A stretch of DNA of 22,019 nucleotides, from contig JBFWQM010000071.1 of the NCBI GenBank assembly GCA_050249455.1, positions 1-22,019 of the forward strand. Direction: 5' to 3'. Shown here one piece after another: positions 7,948-15,510 of this stretch. Positions within the stretch are counted from its first letter, which is position 1. Every line of letters begins with the position of its first letter. The stretch comes from JBFWQM01 sp050249455 (lineage in GTDB: Bacteria; Pseudomonadota; Alphaproteobacteria; MPNO01; VGEU01). The translations under genes were made by a program, and so were the position numbers. The notes under the pieces were generated by a model. That model saw only the letters and a list, made by a program, of their open reading frames with translations. It did not search any database and was not told the DNA's origin.

Positions 7948-8992
7948 CGCCGGGCTCCGCCCCACCGAGCAGGTCGAACTGCGCCTGGCCGGCGCTCTTG
8001 GGCGCCTTGAGGCCGAGATGGGCGTAACCCGCCATCGACAGCATCCGCCCCCGCGGGGTGCGCTGGATCAGGCCGCGCTGGAGCAGGAACGGTTCCACCA
8101 CCTCCTCCACCACGTCGCGCTGCTCGGCGATCGCCGCGGCGATGGTCTCCACCCCGACCGGCCCGCCGCCGTAGTTGTCCACGATGCAGCGCAGATAGCG
8201 GCGGTCGAGCGCGTCGAGCCCGGCCGTATCGACCTCCAGCCGGTTGAGCGCGCGGTCGGCCACCGCGCCGTCGATCGCCGGCGCGCCCTCGGCGGTCTGG
8301 AAGTCGCGCACCCGGCGCAGCAGGCGTCCGGCGATGCGCGGGGTGCCGCGGGCGCGGCGCGCGATCTCGGCCGCGCCGTCGGCGGTGATCGCCGCGCCAA
8401 GCACACCGGCGGCGCGACGCACGATGCGCTCCAGTTCCGCGGTGCCGTAGAAGTCGAGCCGGAGCGGGATGCCGAATCGATCGCGCAATGGCGTCGCCAA
8501 TAGGCCGGTGCGGGTCGTGGCGCCGACCAAAGTGAACGGCTTCAGGTCGATCTGCACCGAGCGCGCCGCCGGCCCCTGGCCGATCACCAGGTCGAGCTTG
8601 AAGTCCTCCATCGCGGGATAGAGGATCTCCTCCACCGCCGGGCCGAGGCGGTGGATCTCGTCGATGAACAGGACGTCGCGCTCCTCCAGATTGGTCAGGA
8701 TGGCGGCGAGGTCGGCGGCGCGCGCGATCACCGGTCCGGAGGTCGCGCGGAAGCCGACGCCGAGCTCGCGCGCGACGATCTGCGCCAAAGTGGTCTTGCC
8801 CAGCCCGGGCGGGCCCGACAGCAGGACATGGTCCAGCGCCTCCCCCCGGTTGCGCGCCGCGGCGACGAAGACGCGCAGGTTCTCGCAGACGCCGGGCTGG
8901 CCGACGAACTCGTCGAGGTGCTGCGGCCGGATCGCCGCCTCCGCGACGTCGCCGTCGAGGCGCTGCGGCGCCACCAGGCGGGTCTCCGTCAT
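7937..8992 (-). CDS. ruvB: Holliday junction branch migration ATPase RuvB
   Basis: RuvB is the hexameric AAA+ motor that pulls DNA through the RuvA-bound Holliday junction. The 351-residue product starts MTETRLVAPQ and has Walker A GPPGLGKT at 60-67 and the Walker B box DEIH at 111-114. Sensor 1 is in VGATTRTGLL, the arginine finger region is DRFG, and the C-terminal winged-helix domain ends in RTPRGRMLSMAGYAHLGL. The frame remains open upstream through the ruvA region. The real start is the ATG at 8992, which overlaps the ruvA TGA as ATGA and matches the family N-terminus. Confidence 0.97.
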   Translation of the reverse strand: MTETRLVAPQRLDGDVAEAAIRPQHLDEFVGQPGVCENLRVFVAAARNRGEALDHVLLSGPPGLGKTTLAQIVARELGVGFRATSGPVIARAADLAAILTNLEERDVLFIDEIHRLGPAVEEILYPAMEDFKLDLVIGQGPAARSVQIDLKPFTLVGATTRTGLLATPLRDRFGIPLRLDFYGTAELERIVRRAAGVLGAAITADGAAEIARRARGTPRIAGRLLRRVRDFQTAEGAPAIDGAVADRALNRLEVDTAGLDALDRRYLRCIVDNYGGGPVGVETIAAAIAEQRDVVEEVVEPFLLQRGLIQRTPRGRMLSMAGYAHLGLKAPKSAGQAQFDLLGGAEPGDDR

Positions 8993-9588
8993 GGGCTGAG
9001 GCCCTTCAGGCCGGCGCGGATCAGGTCTTCGACCGGCGCATCGGCGCCGAGCGAGCGGGCGGCGCGCGCCACAGCGCCGGTCGCCTCCGCCTCGCGGTAG
9101 CCGAGGTTGATCAGGGCGGACACCGCATCGGCCGCCGCCTGGCGCCGCGCCCCGGCGCCCGAGGCCGGCAGCGTGGCGGCGACCGGCGCCTGCACGCGGT
9201 CCTTCAGCTCGGAGACGATGCGCTGGGCGAGCTTCGGCCCGACCCCGGCGGCGCGGGTCAGCGGCGCCTTGTCGCCGTGGGCGATGGCGGCGACCAGGTC
9301 CTCGGTCCCCAGCGCCGACAGGATGGCGAGACCGGTGCGCGCGCCGACACCCTGGACGGTCGACAGCAGGCGCAGCCAGTCGCGCTCCGCCGCGTCGGCG
9401 AAGCCGAACAGCTGGATGCGGTCTTCCCGCACCTGGGTCTCGATCAGCAGGCTGGCGACCCCGCCGGGCGCCGGCAGCCGGCCCAGGGTGCGCGCCGAGC
9501 AATGGACCAGGTAGCCCACCCCGTTGACGTCGATCACCGCCCAGTCGTCGCCGACCGAGTCCACGGCGCCCGTCAGCTTGGCGATCAT
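8989..9588 (-). CDS. ruvA: Holliday junction DNA-binding protein RuvA
   Basis: RuvA tetramers hold the Holliday junction in square-planar form and load RuvB. The 199-residue protein starts MIAKLTGAVDS. It has the N-terminal OB-fold (VNGVGYLVHCS, RIQLFGFADAAERDW) and the two helix-hairpin-helix motifs (LSTVQGVGARTGLAIL and LTRAAGVGPKLAQRIV). A flexible Ala-rich linker leads to a C-terminal RuvB-binding domain from about 150. Its ATG overlaps the ruvC TGA as ATGA, and its own stop overlaps ruvB the same way, so ruvCAB is a tightly coupled unit. Confidence 0.97.
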   Translation of the reverse strand: MIAKLTGAVDSVGDDWAVIDVNGVGYLVHCSARTLGRLPAPGGVASLLIETQVREDRIQLFGFADAAERDWLRLLSTVQGVGARTGLAILSALGTEDLVAAIAHGDKAPLTRAAGVGPKLAQRIVSELKDRVQAPVAATLPASGAGARRQAAADAVSALINLGYREAEATGAVARAARSLGADAPVEDLIRAGLKGLSP

Positions 9589-10097
9589 CGCGACCGCCCT
9601 GCCGCCGCCGCGGCATTCCAGCGCGACAGCGATCCGCGGTGGTTGGCGTGGCAGATCGCCACCGCCAGCGCGTCGGCGGCGTCCGGCGCCTCCAGCCGGC
9701 AGCCGGGCAGCAGGGTCCGCACCATCATCGCCACCTGGGCCTTCTCCGCATGGCCGACGCCGACCAGGCTCTGCTTCACGAGGTTCGCCGGGTATTCCGC
9801 CACCGGCAGGCCCCGCCGCGCCGGCGCCAGCATCACGATCCCGCGCGCCTGTCCGAGCTTCAGGGTCGAGGCGCCGTTGCGGTTGACGAATGTCTCCTCG
9901 ACCGCCGCCTCATCGGGCCGCCAGGCGTCCAGCACCTGCTCCAGCCCGGCGAACAGCGCCGCCAGCCGGTCGGCCAGCGGGCCGTCGGCCGGCGCCCGCA
10001 CGACGCCGTCGGCAACGTGGCGCAACCGGTTCCCCTCCGCGTCGACGACGCCCCACCCGGTCACCCTGAGGCCCGGATCGAGACCGAGAAGGCGCAT
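9585..10097 (-). CDS. ruvC: Crossover junction endodeoxyribonuclease RuvC
   Basis: RuvC is the RNase H-fold nuclease that resolves Holliday junctions by symmetric nicking. The 170-residue protein begins MRLLGLDPGLRVTGWG. The acidic catalytic residues align as Asp7, Glu67 (in AAVEETFVN), Asp139 and Asp142 (in APDAADALAVAICH). The GHAEKAQV segment matches the DNA-contacting helix. Length is typical. It lies 27 bases downstream of yebC and overlaps ruvA by 4 bases. Confidence 0.97.
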   Translation of the reverse strand: MRLLGLDPGLRVTGWGVVDAEGNRLRHVADGVVRAPADGPLADRLAALFAGLEQVLDAWRPDEAAVEETFVNRNGASTLKLGQARGIVMLAPARRGLPVAEYPANLVKQSLVGVGHAEKAQVAMMVRTLLPGCRLEAPDAADALAVAICHANHRGSLSRWNAAAAAGRSR

Positions 10098-10124
10098 CGC
10101 CCCACCATCCGATGGACGGCCTTG

Positions 10125-10874
10125 TCAGGCCGTCAGCCGCGCCATCGTCTCGTCGCTGACGCTGTAGTTGGCCGAAACGGTCTGGACGTCGTCGTTGTCG
10201 TCCAGCACCTCGATCAGCTTGAACAGCGTGTCGGCGACGTCGTCGGCCACCTCCACCGTGCTCTGCGGCCGCCACGTCAGGGCGGCGCTTTCCGGTGGGC
10301 CGAACTTGGCCTCCAGCGCGTCGCGCACGGCGTTGAAGTCGTCCGGCAGGCAGGTCACCTCGTGCGCGCCGTCGCCGCTCTGCACGTCCTGGCCGCCCGC
10401 CTCGATCACCGCCTCCAGCATGTCGTCGGCGCCCGCGGCCGACGCCGGGTAGCGGATCACGCCCAGCCGGTCGAACATGAAGCTGACCGAGTTGGTCTCG
10501 CCCATCGTCCCGCCGTTCTTGGCGAAGGCGGAGCGGATCTCGCCCGCGGTGCGGTTCCGGTTGTCGGTCAGCGCCTCGACGATGATGGCGACCCGGCCGG
10601 GGCCGTAGCCTTCATAGCGCACCTCGGAATAGACGGTGTCGTCCTCGCCCCCGGCGCCGCGCTTGATCGCGCGCTCCATGGTGTCCTTGGACATGTTGGC
10701 GGCGCGGGCGGCCAGCATGGCGGCGCGCAGCCGCGGGTTTTGCGCTGGGTCGGGCAGGCCGGTCTTGGCCGCGACCGTCAGCTCGCGGATGATCTTGGTG
10801 AACGCCTTGGCGCGCTTCGCGTCCTGCGCGCCCTTGCGGTGCATGATGTTCTTGAATTGGGAATGACCCGCCAT
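10125..10874 (-). CDS. yebC: YebC/TACO1 family translation-associated protein
   Basis: The 249-residue protein starts with the family signature MAGHSQFKNIMHRKGAQDAKR and contains GPGRVAIIVEALTDNRNRT and GGTMGETNSVSFMFDR. These segments define the three-domain YebC/TACO1 fold. The family was long annotated as transcriptional regulators. More recent work on bacterial YebC and mitochondrial TACO1 links it to the ribosome and to translation of proline-rich sequences. Which role holds here cannot be read from sequence. It is the first gene of the long minus-strand block and is usually found just upstream of ruvC in proteobacteria. Confidence 0.95.
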   Translation of the reverse strand: MAGHSQFKNIMHRKGAQDAKRAKAFTKIIRELTVAAKTGLPDPAQNPRLRAAMLAARAANMSKDTMERAIKRGAGGEDDTVYSEVRYEGYGPGRVAIIVEALTDNRNRTAGEIRSAFAKNGGTMGETNSVSFMFDRLGVIRYPASAAGADDMLEAVIEAGGQDVQSGDGAHEVTCLPDDFNAVRDALEAKFGPPESAALTWRPQSTVEVADDVADTLFKLIEVLDDNDDVQTVSANYSVSDETMARLTA

Positions 10875-11166
10875 TCCGCTGCAAGCCCTTAGCGCCCGGA
10901 CGGACGATTACACACTACATGTTGGTGGCGCCCATACATCGCACGCGCCAAATAGCTAATCAAGACGGGAAAACGGGGCTTGTTAACGGTCCATTGTGGC
11001 AAAAATTCGGTCCCGGCGGCGACGGCGACGGCACCGGGGGGCATGCGCCATAACATCGCGCGGCGCTTCCGGGCAATCCCTCGTTAATTGCAACCGGATT
11101 GTAATGCGGCTCGGTCTGACCCGCGCGGGTAGAGCGCGGGGACCACGCCATGCCACGGAGCCGCCC
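10875..11166. other. Divergent intergenic region between yebC and the chemotaxis receptor
   Basis: The region is 292 bases and more AT-rich than its surroundings, and must carry the start signals of both divergent genes. I see no hexamer pair good enough to call a promoter on either strand. The candidates TTGATT at 10963-10958 (minus) and TTGTTA at 10980-10985 (plus) lack convincing -10 partners. An imperfect inverted repeat, ATTGCAA-N5-TTGTAAT, lies at 11087-11105. An open extension of the receptor frame reaches back to 10996 but has Arg-rich, non-protein-like content. Confidence 0.5.
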
Positions 11167-13182
11167 ATGCTGCCCACGTCCGTCCGCGCGCGCATCGTCG
11201 CCGCCGTCACCCTGCCCGCCGTCGTCGCGGTGGCGATCTGCGCCGCCGTGCTGACCCGCCACGAGATCGGAACGGTGACCGCGGCCGAGGACGCCTCCGT
11301 GCGCAAGTCGCTGCAGATCGCGGAGAACTACTTCGCCGCATCGCGCGGCAACATGCTGGGCATGGCGACCCTGCTGGCGAACAACCCGGCGATTGCCGAG
11401 GCGGTGGCCCAGGGCTCGGACGACAAGCTGAAGGCTCTGATGCCGGCGCAGTTCGCGCTGCTCAAGACAATCGACCCGCTGGTGTCCTCGGTCGAGGTGA
11501 CCGACGCCAGGGGCGTTATCGTGATGCGCGGCCACAACCCCGACCGAAAGGGCGACGACAAGTCTTCGCTGCCACTGGTGAAGGCCGCCCTGGCCGGCCA
11601 GTCGGGCCATGGCCTGGAGGTCTCCACCGCGTCCAACCAGCTTACCCTGGAGGGCGTTGTGCCGATCCGGCGCGACGGCACGGTCATCGGCACGGTGAAG
11701 GTCGGCGCCTATCTGCTGGCCTCGGTCGCCACCGACCTCAAGCGCCAGACCGGCACCGAGATCGTATTCTACCTCGACGACAAGGTGAACGCGGCAACCA
11801 GCGAGGCGCTCAAGGCCTATGCCCTGGACGCCGAGACCGCGGCGGCGGTGCGGCGGCGGGAGACGGCGCTGCGCATCATTTCGCTGAACGGCCGCGACAA
11901 CATGGCGGCACTCAAGGACGTCAACGAGCCCGGCGCGCCGACGCGCGTCATCGTCGGCGCCGTGATGCCGCTCGACCGGCTCGCTGCGGCGACCTCCGAT
12001 TCGATCCGCCAGGCGGCCGTGATCACGGCGGTCATGGCGGCGCTCGCCGCGGCGATCGCGTTCCTGGTCGGGGCACGGATCACCCGGCCGCTCTCGGTGC
12101 TTGGCGGCCGGGTCGAGACGATGGCGGCCGGCCAGCTCGCCGATTCGGTGCCGGGCAGCGACCGCAGGGACGAGCTCGGCGCGATCGCGCGTTCCGTCGA
12201 AGTGCTGCGCGCGGCGTTGCAGGAGGGCGAGCGGCTGCGCGAGGCGCAGAAGGCCGCCGAGCTGCAGGCCCAGGAGGAAGAGAAACGCCGCGAAGCGGAG
12301 AAGATCGCCGCCGAGGAGGGTGCGCGCCAGGAGCGCCGCCGCGCCCTTCTCGCGCTGGCCGACGATTTCGAGGCGAGCGTCGGCAATGTGGTGGACGGCG
12401 TCGCCGGGACCGCCTCGGCGATGCAGGGTTCGGCCGAGCAGCTGTCGTCGACGGCGGAGGAGACCACCCGCCAGGCGACCGCCGTCGCCGCCGCCAGCGA
12501 GCAGGCTTCCGCCAACGTACAGACCGTCGCCGCGGCGGCGGAGGAGCTGTCCAAGGCCGGCGAGGAGATCGCCCGCCAGATCGCCAAGAGCAACAGCGTC
12601 ACCCAGTCCGCGGTCGCTGAGGCGCAGAACACCGACGCCAAGATCAAGACCCTGGCCGAGGCCGCCGCGCGCATCGGCGAGGTGGTGACGCTGATCAGCG
12701 ACATCGCCGGCCAGACCAACCTGCTGGCCCTCAACGCCACCATCGAGGCGGCGCGCGCCGGCGAGGCCGGCAAGGGCTTCGCGGTGGTCGCCAGCGAGGT
12801 CAAGACCCTGGCCAACCAGACCGCCAAGGCGACCGACGAGATCTCGGCCCAGATCAACGCCATCCAGGGCGCGACCGAGCAGGCGGTCGCCGCCGTGCGG
12901 ACCATCGGGGCGACCATCGCCGAGGTGAACGACATCACCACGTCGATCGCCTCCGCGGTCGAGGAACAGGGCGCGGCGACCCGCGAGATCGCCGAGAACG
13001 TCCAGCAGGCCGCCGCCAGCGCCCAGGAGGTGTCGGGCAACATCGTCGGCGTCAACCAGGCGTCGGGCGAGACGGGCCAGGTCGCCGCCCGGGTCCTCGA
13101 CGCCAGCGCCGACATGGCCCGCCAGGCCGGCGAGCTGCGCGCGGCGGTGGCGGAGTTCCTCGGGCGCGTGCGCGCGGCCTAG
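11167..13182 (+). CDS. Methyl-accepting chemotaxis protein with periplasmic Cache-like sensor
   Basis: This is a transmembrane chemoreceptor that controls CheA. The 671-residue protein has a first membrane helix at about 9-30. A periplasmic sensor of about 250 residues follows, containing SSVEVTDARGVIVMRGHNPDRKG and PIRRDGTVIGTVKVGAYL, typical of single-Cache (sCache) folds. The second helix is at about 283-305, then a HAMP domain with an Ala/Glu/Arg coiled coil. The signalling domain has its conserved hairpin GQTNLLALNATIEAARAGE from residue 515. The C-terminus ends FLGRVRAA without a CheR-docking pentapeptide. The ATG at 11167 is chosen because GGAG lies 6 bases upstream and the membrane helix follows. 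The ligand cannot be told from sequence, and no che genes are nearby. Confidence 0.93.
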   Translation: MLPTSVRARIVAAVTLPAVVAVAICAAVLTRHEIGTVTAAEDASVRKSLQIAENYFAASRGNMLGMATLLANNPAIAEAVAQGSDDKLKALMPAQFALLKTIDPLVSSVEVTDARGVIVMRGHNPDRKGDDKSSLPLVKAALAGQSGHGLEVSTASNQLTLEGVVPIRRDGTVIGTVKVGAYLLASVATDLKRQTGTEIVFYLDDKVNAATSEALKAYALDAETAAAVRRRETALRIISLNGRDNMAALKDVNEPGAPTRVIVGAVMPLDRLAAATSDSIRQAAVITAVMAALAAAIAFLVGARITRPLSVLGGRVETMAAGQLADSVPGSDRRDELGAIARSVEVLRAALQEGERLREAQKAAELQAQEEEKRREAEKIAAEEGARQERRRALLALADDFEASVGNVVDGVAGTASAMQGSAEQLSSTAEETTRQATAVAAASEQASANVQTVAAAAEELSKAGEEIARQIAKSNSVTQSAVAEAQNTDAKIKTLAEAAARIGEVVTLISDIAGQTNLLALNATIEAARAGEAGKGFAVVASEVKTLANQTAKATDEISAQINAIQGATEQAVAAVRTIGATIAEVNDITTSIASAVEEQGAATREIAENVQQAAASAQEVSGNIVGVNQASGETGQVAARVLDASADMARQAGELRAAVAEFLGRVRAA

Positions 13183-13220
13183 GTTTCCGGACCCGGAGAG
13201 CCCCCCTCCGCGCGAAAGAC

Positions 13221-14033
13221 CTATCCCGGCAGGCTCTCGCTCAGCCGTCCGCCCACCCGCACCGGCGCCACCGACAGCGCGAGCCCGGTGCGGTCGTCGG
13301 TCTCCACCAGCACGCCGCACAATGTGGCCTCGCCCTGCGCCGGCTCCAGTCGGCCGGTCGGCATCTTGCGCACGAAGCGCTCCACCGCGAGATCCTTGGC
13401 CATGCCGATGACCGAATCGTAGTCGCCGCACATGCCGGCGTCGGTCATGTAGGCGGTGCCGCCGGGCAGCACCTGGCAGTCGGCGGTCGGCACGTGGGTA
13501 TGGGTGCCGACCACCAGCGAGGCGCGGCCATCGGCGTAGTGGCCCATCGCCATCTTCTCGCTTGACGCCTCGGCATGGATGTCGATCACGATGGCGGCGG
13601 CGGTCTCGCCGAGCTGGCAGGCGGCGAGCTCGCGCTCCACCGCGGCAAACGGGTCGTCGAGCGCGTCCATGTAGAGCCGGCCCATGACGTGCACCACCAG
13701 CACCTCGCGCCCGGCGCGGTCGCGGTACAGGCCGACCCCGGCGCCGGGCGTGCCGCGCGGGAAGTTGAGTGGGCGCAGCAGCCGCCGCTCGCCGTCGATG
13801 TGCGGGATGATCTCGCGCTGGTCCCACACGTGGTTGCCGGTGGTGATGACGTCGGCACCGGCGGCGAAGATGTCGTCGCAGATGCCGGCGGTGATGCCGT
13901 AGCCGCCGGCCGCGTTCTCGCCGTTGACGATCACGAAATCGAGGTCGAGCGACCGGCGCAGGCCGGGCAGCCGCTCCTCGATCGCCTTGCGCCCGGCGCG
14001 CCCCAGCACGTCACCGCAGAATAGAAGTCGCAT
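13221..14033 (-). CDS. ymdB: YmdB-type metallophosphoesterase (TIGR00282 family)
   Basis: The 270-residue protein is a calcineurin-like phosphoesterase of the family of Bacillus subtilis YmdB, which hydrolyses 2',3'- and 3',5'-cyclic nucleotides. The name here refers to that protein, not to the unrelated E. coli ymdB. The dimetal ligand motifs are GDVLGRAG with Asp8, VNGENAAGG with Glu39-Asn40, TTGNHVWD with Asn67-His68, VIDIHAEASSEK, and GTHTHVPTAD. The protein lacks a signal peptide and is cytoplasmic. The ATG at 14033 lies 23 bases inside the end of the cyclo-ligase gene, so the two are co-transcribed. The cellular substrate in this organism is unknown. Confidence 0.9.
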   Translation of the reverse strand: MRLLFCGDVLGRAGRKAIEERLPGLRRSLDLDFVIVNGENAAGGYGITAGICDDIFAAGADVITTGNHVWDQREIIPHIDGERRLLRPLNFPRGTPGAGVGLYRDRAGREVLVVHVMGRLYMDALDDPFAAVERELAACQLGETAAAIVIDIHAEASSEKMAMGHYADGRASLVVGTHTHVPTADCQVLPGGTAYMTDAGMCGDYDSVIGMAKDLAVERFVRKMPTGRLEPAQGEATLCGVLVETDDRTGLALSVAPVRVGGRLSESLPG

Positions 14034-14634
14034 CCGTTCCGTCCCTCACGCGCAACACGCGGGTCGGCGTCAGCACCCAGTCGAGCGGCGAATCGAGCGC
14101 GCCGTGCGGCACGGCGTCCGCCTCCTGCGCGTCGAAGGCGACGCCGACCGCCGCGACGGGCCTCTCCCGGCGCAGCGACGCCAAGGTCATATCATAATAG
14201 CCGGCGCCATAGCCCAGCCGGTTGCCCGCCGCATCGAACGCGAGCAGCGGCACCAGGAGAAGGTCGGGGCGGACCGCCGCGGCGTCGTCCGGCGGCTCGC
14301 GCAGCCCGAACGGCCGGTCCACCAGCGGCCCGCCCGGGATCCAGCGGCGGAAGGCCAGCGGCCGGCCGCGGCCCTGCACCGCCGGCAGCGCGACCGGGTG
14401 GCCGCGGCCGGCGCACCATTCCAGCAGCGGGCGGACGTCGATCTCGTCGCGGATCGGCCAGAAGCCGGACACCGCGATACCGGCCGGCAGGGCGCCGAAC
14501 CGGCCGGCGAAGGTGTCGCGCAGCGCCGCGCCGGCGCCGCCCGCCGCCGCGAACGCCGCGGCGCGCCGGGCGAGCGCGGCCGTGCGCAGCGCCGCCTTGG
14601 CGGCGCCCAGCGCCGCGTCATCCGTATTCGTCAT
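14011..14634 (-). CDS. 5-formyltetrahydrofolate cyclo-ligase
   Basis: The enzyme converts 5-formyl-THF to 5,10-methenyl-THF with ATP, recycling a folate storage or inhibitor form. The 207-residue product contains the hallmark GNRLGYGAGYYD in the ATP/phosphate loop, VDRPFGLREPP, and the closing DWVLTPTRVLRV. The ATG at 14634 (MTNTDDAALGAAKAALR) is preferred over an upstream in-frame ATG at 14712, because the upstream codons lie inside the 6S RNA. There is no clear Shine-Dalgarno sequence. The order zapA, 6S RNA, cyclo-ligase is conserved widely in proteobacteria (fau/ygfA in E. coli). Confidence 0.94.
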   Translation of the reverse strand: MTNTDDAALGAAKAALRTAALARRAAAFAAAGGAGAALRDTFAGRFGALPAGIAVSGFWPIRDEIDVRPLLEWCAGRGHPVALPAVQGRGRPLAFRRWIPGGPLVDRPFGLREPPDDAAAVRPDLLLVPLLAFDAAGNRLGYGAGYYDMTLASLRRERPVAAVGVAFDAQEADAVPHGALDSPLDWVLTPTRVLRVRDGTDATSILR

Positions 14635-14657
14635 GGCCGCGCGGAAGGGAGAAGAGA

Positions 14658-14821
14658 GGGCGGACGGAGCCGCATCGGTCGTGGAGCCTTGCGAACCCTC
14701 TGTGGCCTGCAATGCAGGTGGGTGCCATGTGCCGACGCCAGAGCGCCGGTAGGGACAGCTCCCTAGAGGATGCTATCGCCCCAGGGGAATGCTGCTCTGC
14801 ACGAGCCGCCCAGCCCCGCCC
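14658..14821 (-). ncRNA. ssrS: 6S RNA (SsrS)
   Basis: 6S RNA mimics an open promoter and sequesters sigma-70 RNA polymerase. It is expected between zapA and the cyclo-ligase gene, and the 197-base gap there holds a matching RNA. On the minus strand the 5' end GGGCGG (14821) can pair with CCGCCC (14663-14658) as a closing stem. The 5' side of the central bubble reads ATTCCCCTGGGGCGATAGCA, followed by TCTAGGGAGCTGTCCCTACC. The apical part has CCTGC-ATT-GCAGG, and the 3' strand carries the alphaproteobacterial-looking AGAGGGTTCGCAAGGCTCC. A pyrimidine-rich tail follows the closing stem. The ends are estimated from pairing to within about 10 bases. Confidence 0.85.
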
Positions 14822-14830
14822 GACCTGAAC

Positions 14831-15184
14831 TTAGGCAGTGCCGAGCCTGGCCGCAATGGTTTCGATCCGCCGCGCCAGCGATTCGATCGAATCGGCGAGC
14901 GCCGGATTGTCGGCCACCGTGCCGTTGCCGTTGCCATTGGCGCGCAGCACCGGCTCGCCGCCCTGCGCCTGCTCCAGCGCCGAATAGGCCTCCGCCAGCT
15001 CGTCGGCGATGAGGAGGCTGGTCATGACGAGCAGCCGCGCGTCGCCCACCTGTCCCAGCTTGGCGACCAGGTCGGACAGCCGCCGGTCGATATAGCCGGC
15101 GAGCTCCACGACGTGGCTCTCCTCGCCGTCGTCGCAGCTGATGGTGTAGGGCCGGCCGTTGATGCGGACGTCGATCTGGCTCAT
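14831..15184 (-). CDS. zapA: Cell division protein ZapA
   Basis: ZapA cross-links FtsZ filaments at midcell. The 117-residue protein starts MSQIDVRINGRPYTISCDDG. It has the compact N-terminal ZapA fold with HVVELAGYIDRRLSDLV and LLVMTSLLIADELAEAY, and then a C-terminal coiled coil (LADSIESLARRIETIAARL). Between them lies a short linker rich in Asn-Gly repeats (GNGNGT), encoded by a small ggcaac-type hexamer repeat. It starts one base after the preceding coiled-coil gene and is followed directly by the 6S RNA, the standard neighbourhood. Confidence 0.93.
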   Translation of the reverse strand: MSQIDVRINGRPYTISCDDGEESHVVELAGYIDRRLSDLVAKLGQVGDARLLVMTSLLIADELAEAYSALEQAQGGEPVLRANGNGNGTVADNPALADSIESLARRIETIAARLGTA

Positions 15185-15185
15185 C

Positions 15186-15410
15186 TCAGCCCGCCGTCCC
15201 GGTGCGGACCTTGCCGATCACCGCGTCGATCTGGTCGGCGACGGCGCGTGCCTCGGCGCGCAGCGCCGCGGTCTCGGCCCGCGCCCTCTCCAGCTCGGCG
15301 GCGATCTGCGGGCGCGTCCCGGCGGCCGGCGCCGGCCGGCGCGTCATCGCCGCCTCAAGCCGTTGCACCGCGCTTTCCAGCCGCGCGGCAGCCTGTTCCA
15401 GGCGCGTCAT
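15186..15410 (-). CDS. Small coiled-coil protein upstream of zapA (DUF4164-like)
   Basis: A 74-residue protein starting MTRLEQAAARLESAVQRLE. Two heptad-rich helices (residues 1-22 and 35-65) flank a short Arg/Pro/Ala hinge. Size, composition and position just before zapA match the alphaproteobacterial DUF4164 type, which has no established function. By analogy with ZapB-like coiled coils a role beside ZapA is plausible, but this is inference from position only. An in-frame ATG at 15440 would add ten residues. The ATG at 15410 is preferred because the coiled coil begins there and a GGAA lies 5 bases upstream. Confidence 0.75.
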   Translation of the reverse strand: MTRLEQAAARLESAVQRLEAAMTRRPAPAAGTRPQIAAELERARAETAALRAEARAVADQIDAVIGKVRTGTAG

Positions 15411-15458
15411 GGCGGTTCCGGTTTCCCTCTGGTGCAGCATTCTTTTTTTGGTCGGCGG

Positions 15459-15488
15459 AGGATACGCTTGGCCCGTCGCAGGCGTCAA
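15459..15488 (-). promoter_or_regulatory. Predicted promoter of the coiled-coil/zapA/6S operon
   Basis: Minus-strand TTGACG (15488-15483, 5 of 6 matches) is followed after 18 bases by TATCCT (15464-15459, 4 of 6 matches). Transcription would start near 15452, just upstream of an A-rich stretch and about 40 bases before the first gene. It is the best sigma-70-like match I found in the window and lies in the divergent gap. Confidence 0.5.
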
Positions 15489-15510
15489 CCGAACCACTCC
15501 CGCCGCCACC

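Noticed and set aside
8993..9616. In-frame upstream extension of ruvB giving a 559-residue frame
   Set aside because: The extension lies over ruvA in another frame, is Arg/Gly-rich without structure, and the family start MTETRL with an ATGA overlap is at 8992.
10934..10963. TTGATT with a downstream GATGTA as a yebC promoter
   Set aside because: The -35 is acceptable but the -10 matches the consensus at too few positions at any allowed spacing.
10996..11166. Earlier start for the chemoreceptor at 10996
   Set aside because: The extra residues are Arg-rich and not protein-like, while the ATG at 11167 has a GGAG site and is followed directly by the first membrane helix.
13190..13213. CGGAG...CTCCG hairpin between the converging chemoreceptor and ymdB genes as a terminator
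   Set aside because: The stem is only 5 base pairs and no T-run follows on either strand.
10960..13827. Very long open frame antisense to the chemoreceptor gene
   Set aside because: High GC keeps the mirror frame of a real gene open. Its translation is low-complexity Arg/Gly/Leu and spans an unrelated gene boundary.
15441..15450. T-run at 15441-15450 as part of a plus-strand terminator
   Set aside because: No stable hairpin precedes it, and it lies in the leader of the divergent operon, where on the other strand it is an A-rich 5' region.
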